Below, in pieces: positions 33,858 to 36,048 of a stretch of DNA of 36,048 bases (the stretch's first letter is position 1; each line of letters opens with the position of its first letter). The position numbers were made by a program, and so were the translations under genes. The stretch is from an uncultured Prevotella sp. (GTDB lineage Bacteria; Bacteroidota; Bacteroidia; Bacteroidales; Bacteroidaceae). The stretch lies in contig CAMNPM010000025.1 of the NCBI GenBank assembly GCA_946548065.1, positions 1 through 36,048 of the forward strand, written 5' to 3'. The notes beneath the pieces were generated by a model that did not search any database, had not been told where the DNA came from, and saw nothing but the letters and a program-made list of their open reading frames with translations.

Positions 33858-34451
33858 TTACTTCTCAAACCAGCTGTGGATAGCGGTGTCATAGTGCGAA
33901 CTCACACCGAAGGCGCGGGTAGCAAACATGCGGCGCTGCTCCTTGGTTGTCTCGGCACCCTGCTGGTTCAGAATGTCCAGCAGCACAGGGTACTCGGCCT
34001 TCGAAGGCACGATGACCACGTCGTTGAAGTTCTTGGCTCCGGCGCGAATCAGCGAGATACCGCCAATATCAATCTTCTCAATGATGTCCTCCTCCGAGGC
34101 GCCACTGGCTACGGTCTGCTCAAAGGGATACAGGTCTACGATGACCAGGTCGATCTCAGGAATGTCATACTGCTCCATCTGCTGACGGTCAGCCTCCAGC
34201 TCACGACGGCCCAAGATGCCTCCGAACACCTTCGGATGCAGGGTCTTCACGCGACCACCAAGTATCGAGGGGTAGGTTGTCACGTTCTCCACCTTCTCAC
34301 ACTCGTAGCCCAGCGACTCGATGAATGTCTGGGTACCGCCTGTCGACAGGAACTTCACGCCCTCGTCGTTCAGCTTCTTAAGCAATTCTTCAAGCCCATC
34401 CTTGTGGAACACAGAGATGAGCGCAGTCTTAATCTTCTTCTTGTCTGACAT
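33858..34451 (-). CDS. Stand-alone IMP cyclohydrolase domain of PurH
   Basis: Protein of 197 residues equal to the N-terminal IMP cyclohydrolase (MGS-like) domain of PurH: ALISVFHKDGLEELLKKL, KFLSTGGTQTFIESLG, GGRVKTLHPKVFGGILGRR and IDLVIVDLYPFEQTVA. It ends at SWFEK, where bifunctional PurH (about 510 residues) continues into the AICAR transformylase domain. Only 73 bp of repeat DNA separate it from mreB, so the transformylase domain is not here. The position before mreB is where full-length purH sits in related genomes as I recall. The ATG at 34451 gives MSDKKKIKTALISVF; a longer frame crosses the promoter. Confidence 0.88.
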   Translation of the reverse strand: MSDKKKIKTALISVFHKDGLEELLKKLNDEGVKFLSTGGTQTFIESLGYECEKVENVTTYPSILGGRVKTLHPKVFGGILGRRELEADRQQMEQYDIPEIDLVIVDLYPFEQTVASGASEEDIIEKIDIGGISLIRAGAKNFNDVVIVPSKAEYPVLLDILNQQGAETTKEQRRMFATRAFGVSSHYDTAIHSWFEK

Positions 34452-34496
34452 AAAAAATATAACGTTATATAATGAATTCTCTTTCGAATCTGGCTG

Positions 34497-34504
34497 CAAA
34501 ATTA
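34497..34504 (-). promoter_or_regulatory. -7 box of the PurH-domain gene and mre operon
   Basis: Minus-strand TAATTTTG, about 45 nt before the ATG; no good -33 box. It may be the only promoter for the whole purH-mre-mrdA-rodA run. Confidence 0.45.
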
Positions 34505-34600
34505 CAAAAAAGACCGCATACCGCCACACGTTTCACAAAAAAAATTCTCCTTATCTATTAAATAATAATGTATATCAATCCATTTCTCAAAATAAAATTG

Positions 34601-34608
34601 TACCTTTG
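34601..34608 (+). promoter_or_regulatory. -7 box of the FadL-type porin gene
   Basis: TACCTTTG, 30 nt before the ATG at 34639; the -33 box is not clear. Confidence 0.5.
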
Positions 34609-34638
34609 CATCCGTATTTTCAACCAATTTATGTTATA

Positions 34639-35886
34639 ATGAGAAGAATTGTTATCCTATTGGCACTTGCTGCCACAGCCTTATCCAACGTTCAGGCCGG
34701 TGGTCTGATGACCAACACCAACTATCACATTGCCTTCGACCGCATGATGGCGCGAGGTGCTACGTTCGACATCGATGCCGTCTATTCCAACCCAGCCGGA
34801 CTGGCCTGGGGACACGAAGGCTGGCAGTTATCTCTCAACTTCCAGAAGCCTTGGCAGTTTCGCGACATCAAGGTAGGCGAGACTACCTATGAGGGCAAGG
34901 CCTCTGCTCCTATCGTACCCGCACTCTTTGCCTCCTACAAGCACGACCGCTGGGCAGTATCGGCTATGCTGGGCATTGTGGGCAGCGGCGGCTATGTAGA
35001 GTATAAGCAGGGAGTACCTATGTTCAACATGCTGGTGGCTGGCATGCTGCAACAAAAGGGGTTAGCGCCTGGCAGCTATGCCCTCGACTCAGAGATGAAG
35101 GGCAAGCAGTATATCTATGGCGGGCAGGTGAACTTCACCTATAAGATCCTCGACTGTCTGTCAGCAGCCGTAGGTTTGCGTGTCAACTACTACGACGGCT
35201 ATTATCGCGGTCATGTGCGTGCCAACCACGAGCAGCTGGGCCAGCTCGTCAATCTGGAGCTCGATGTCGACCAGCGGGGCTGGGGCGTTGCTCCCATCTT
35301 GGCCGTCGGCTATCATCAGGGGTCGCTCACGCTGGCAGCCCGCTATGAGTTCCGCACGAAGATCAACACCGAGAACAAGACACACACCCTGAATGCCCCA
35401 ACAGGCACAGAGGCCTATACGGCAGCCTACCAGGATGGTGTGAAGACGCGCTACGACATGCCCGCCCTGCTCGCTGTAGCAGCAGGCTATGAGTTTACTC
35501 CCAAGCTGCGCGCCACGTTGGAGTATCACTTCTTCGACGACAAGAATGCCCAGATGGCCGGCGACCGCCAGAAGGAGCTCACCCGAGGCACCCACGAGTT
35601 CCTGGCAGGTGTAGAGTACGACATCAACCAGCGCTTCACCGTCAGCTGCGGTGTCCAGCGCACCGACTACGGTCTGAGCGACAACTACCAGCAGGACACC
35701 TCGTTTGCCTGCGACAGCTGGAGCATTGGTATGGGTGGTGCCTGGAACATCAACGAGAAGATTCGCCTGAATGCGGGTTACTTCATTAGTCTCTACAGCG
35801 ACTACGAGAAGGTTGCCAGTTTCGGCAAAGAGACTTTCTCGCGCACCAACAATGTTATCGGTATAGGTATCGACTATAAGTTCTGA
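34639..35886 (+). CDS. Outer-membrane OmpP1/FadL/TodX-type transporter
   Basis: Protein of 415 residues with a signal peptide (MRRIVILLALAATALSNVQA). The motif ATFDIDAVYSNPAGLAW is the N-terminal hatch signature of the FadL/OmpP1 family, whose beta-barrels move long-chain fatty acids or other hydrophobic molecules across the outer membrane. Alternating-residue strands run to the C-terminus, which ends in the aromatic residue Phe (GIGIDYKF) as outer-membrane barrels do. The ATG at 34639 is chosen for the signal peptide; the longer frame overlaps the purH region. It is a single gene closed by a strong terminator. The substrate is unknown. Confidence 0.88.
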   Translation: MRRIVILLALAATALSNVQAGGLMTNTNYHIAFDRMMARGATFDIDAVYSNPAGLAWGHEGWQLSLNFQKPWQFRDIKVGETTYEGKASAPIVPALFASYKHDRWAVSAMLGIVGSGGYVEYKQGVPMFNMLVAGMLQQKGLAPGSYALDSEMKGKQYIYGGQVNFTYKILDCLSAAVGLRVNYYDGYYRGHVRANHEQLGQLVNLELDVDQRGWGVAPILAVGYHQGSLTLAARYEFRTKINTENKTHTLNAPTGTEAYTAAYQDGVKTRYDMPALLAVAAGYEFTPKLRATLEYHFFDDKNAQMAGDRQKELTRGTHEFLAGVEYDINQRFTVSCGVQRTDYGLSDNYQQDTSFACDSWSIGMGGAWNINEKIRLNAGYFISLYSDYEKVASFGKETFSRTNNVIGIGIDYKF

Positions 35887-35898
35887 TAAAGTGGTAAC

Positions 35899-35940
35899 AA
35901 AAAGTAATCGGCTGTCCATCCGGGCAGCCGATTACTTTTT
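35899..35940. terminator. Bidirectional Rho-independent terminator
   Basis: Long stem AAAAAGTAATCGGCTG / CAGCCGATTACTTTTT around a short loop, with A and T tracts on the two sides. It can end transcription of the porin gene (+) and of the partial gene on the minus strand. Confidence 0.92.
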
Positions 35941-35963
35941 ATAGATAGCAAACTTGCGCTTAC

Positions 35964-36048
35964 TTAATCACTACCTTTTTACCATTGACGATAAATACAC
36001 CGCGCTTGGCCTGGGCCTTGTCTACGCGCTGACCGTTCAGGTTGTAGA
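35964..36048 (-). CDS. C-terminus of a surface protein (partial, cut by window edge)
   Basis: Only the last 28 codons are in the window: YNLNGQRVDKAQAKRG then VFIVNGKKVVIK and TAA at 35964. This Y-x-L-x-G-Q-x(n)-KG-hydrophobic-V-N-G-K-K pattern is a common C-terminal tail on secreted or surface proteins of Prevotella and Porphyromonas relatives, similar to the type IX secretion (Por) sorting tail. The body of the protein lies beyond the right edge, so no function can be given. Confidence 0.8.

Noticed and set aside
35161..35919. 252-codon minus-strand frame opposite the porin gene
   Set aside because: Antisense shadow; it would read through the terminator hairpin and shows no family signature.

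Overview
The window is chromosomal DNA from a Bacteroidota bacterium, most likely a Prevotella-type member of Bacteroidales. The evidence is the class promoter (TTTG, 19-20 bp, TAnnTTTG) in front of most transcription units; lineage genes (DUF3467, DUF4290, a RicT-like PSP1 protein next to gldH, a GH51 arabinofuranosidase with a signal peptide); the mreBCD-mrdA-rodA order beside a purH gene; and a protein C-terminus at the right edge of the type common on Bacteroidota surface proteins. No rRNA, tRNA, phage, insertion sequence or CRISPR array was seen.

Layout: 17-942 (-) rpsL and a DUF3467 gene. 1096-4546 (+) metG and a uraA-like permease. 4550-9451 (-) a surface-glycan decoration operon: membrane acyltransferase, a 50-codon remnant of an AAA-ATPase-like gene, LicD phosphotransferase, a nucleotidyltransferase fused to a CobD-like PLP enzyme, and an opine-dehydrogenase-like protein. 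9517-12065 (+), from a promoter interleaved with that of the acyltransferase, a Wzx-type flippase and a GT4 glycosyltransferase. 12232-15202 (-) yicC, gmk, nadD and a GT2 glycosyltransferase, tightly overlapping. 15309-21042 (+) tsaB, DUF4290, murA, rimM, dxr, rseP. 21044-21397 (-) a lone receiver domain. 21534-27865 (+) GH51, metF, holB, ricT-like, gldH. 27879-34451 (-) the cell-shape operon mreB-mreC-mreD-mrdA-rodA, preceded by a stand-alone IMP cyclohydrolase domain of PurH. 34639-35886 (+) a FadL/OmpP1-type porin. 35964-36048 (-) the last 28 codons of a surface protein.

Two themes stand out. First, the 4.5-12 kb locus looks like a self-contained pathway: the fusion enzyme could decarboxylate a phospho-amino acid and activate the product as a CDP-alcohol, LicD could transfer it to a glycan, and the opine-dehydrogenase-like enzyme could make an N-carboxyalkyl group; flippase, glycosyltransferases and acyltransferase would supply the carrier glycan. 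This is inference from domain content. Second, loose gene junctions are filled with short tandem repeats (8-mers, 21/22-mers, possibly 7-mers), and a 37-nt GC-rich hairpin repeat has entered two housekeeping reading frames (metG internally, nadD at the N-terminus) and appears to be translated in both.
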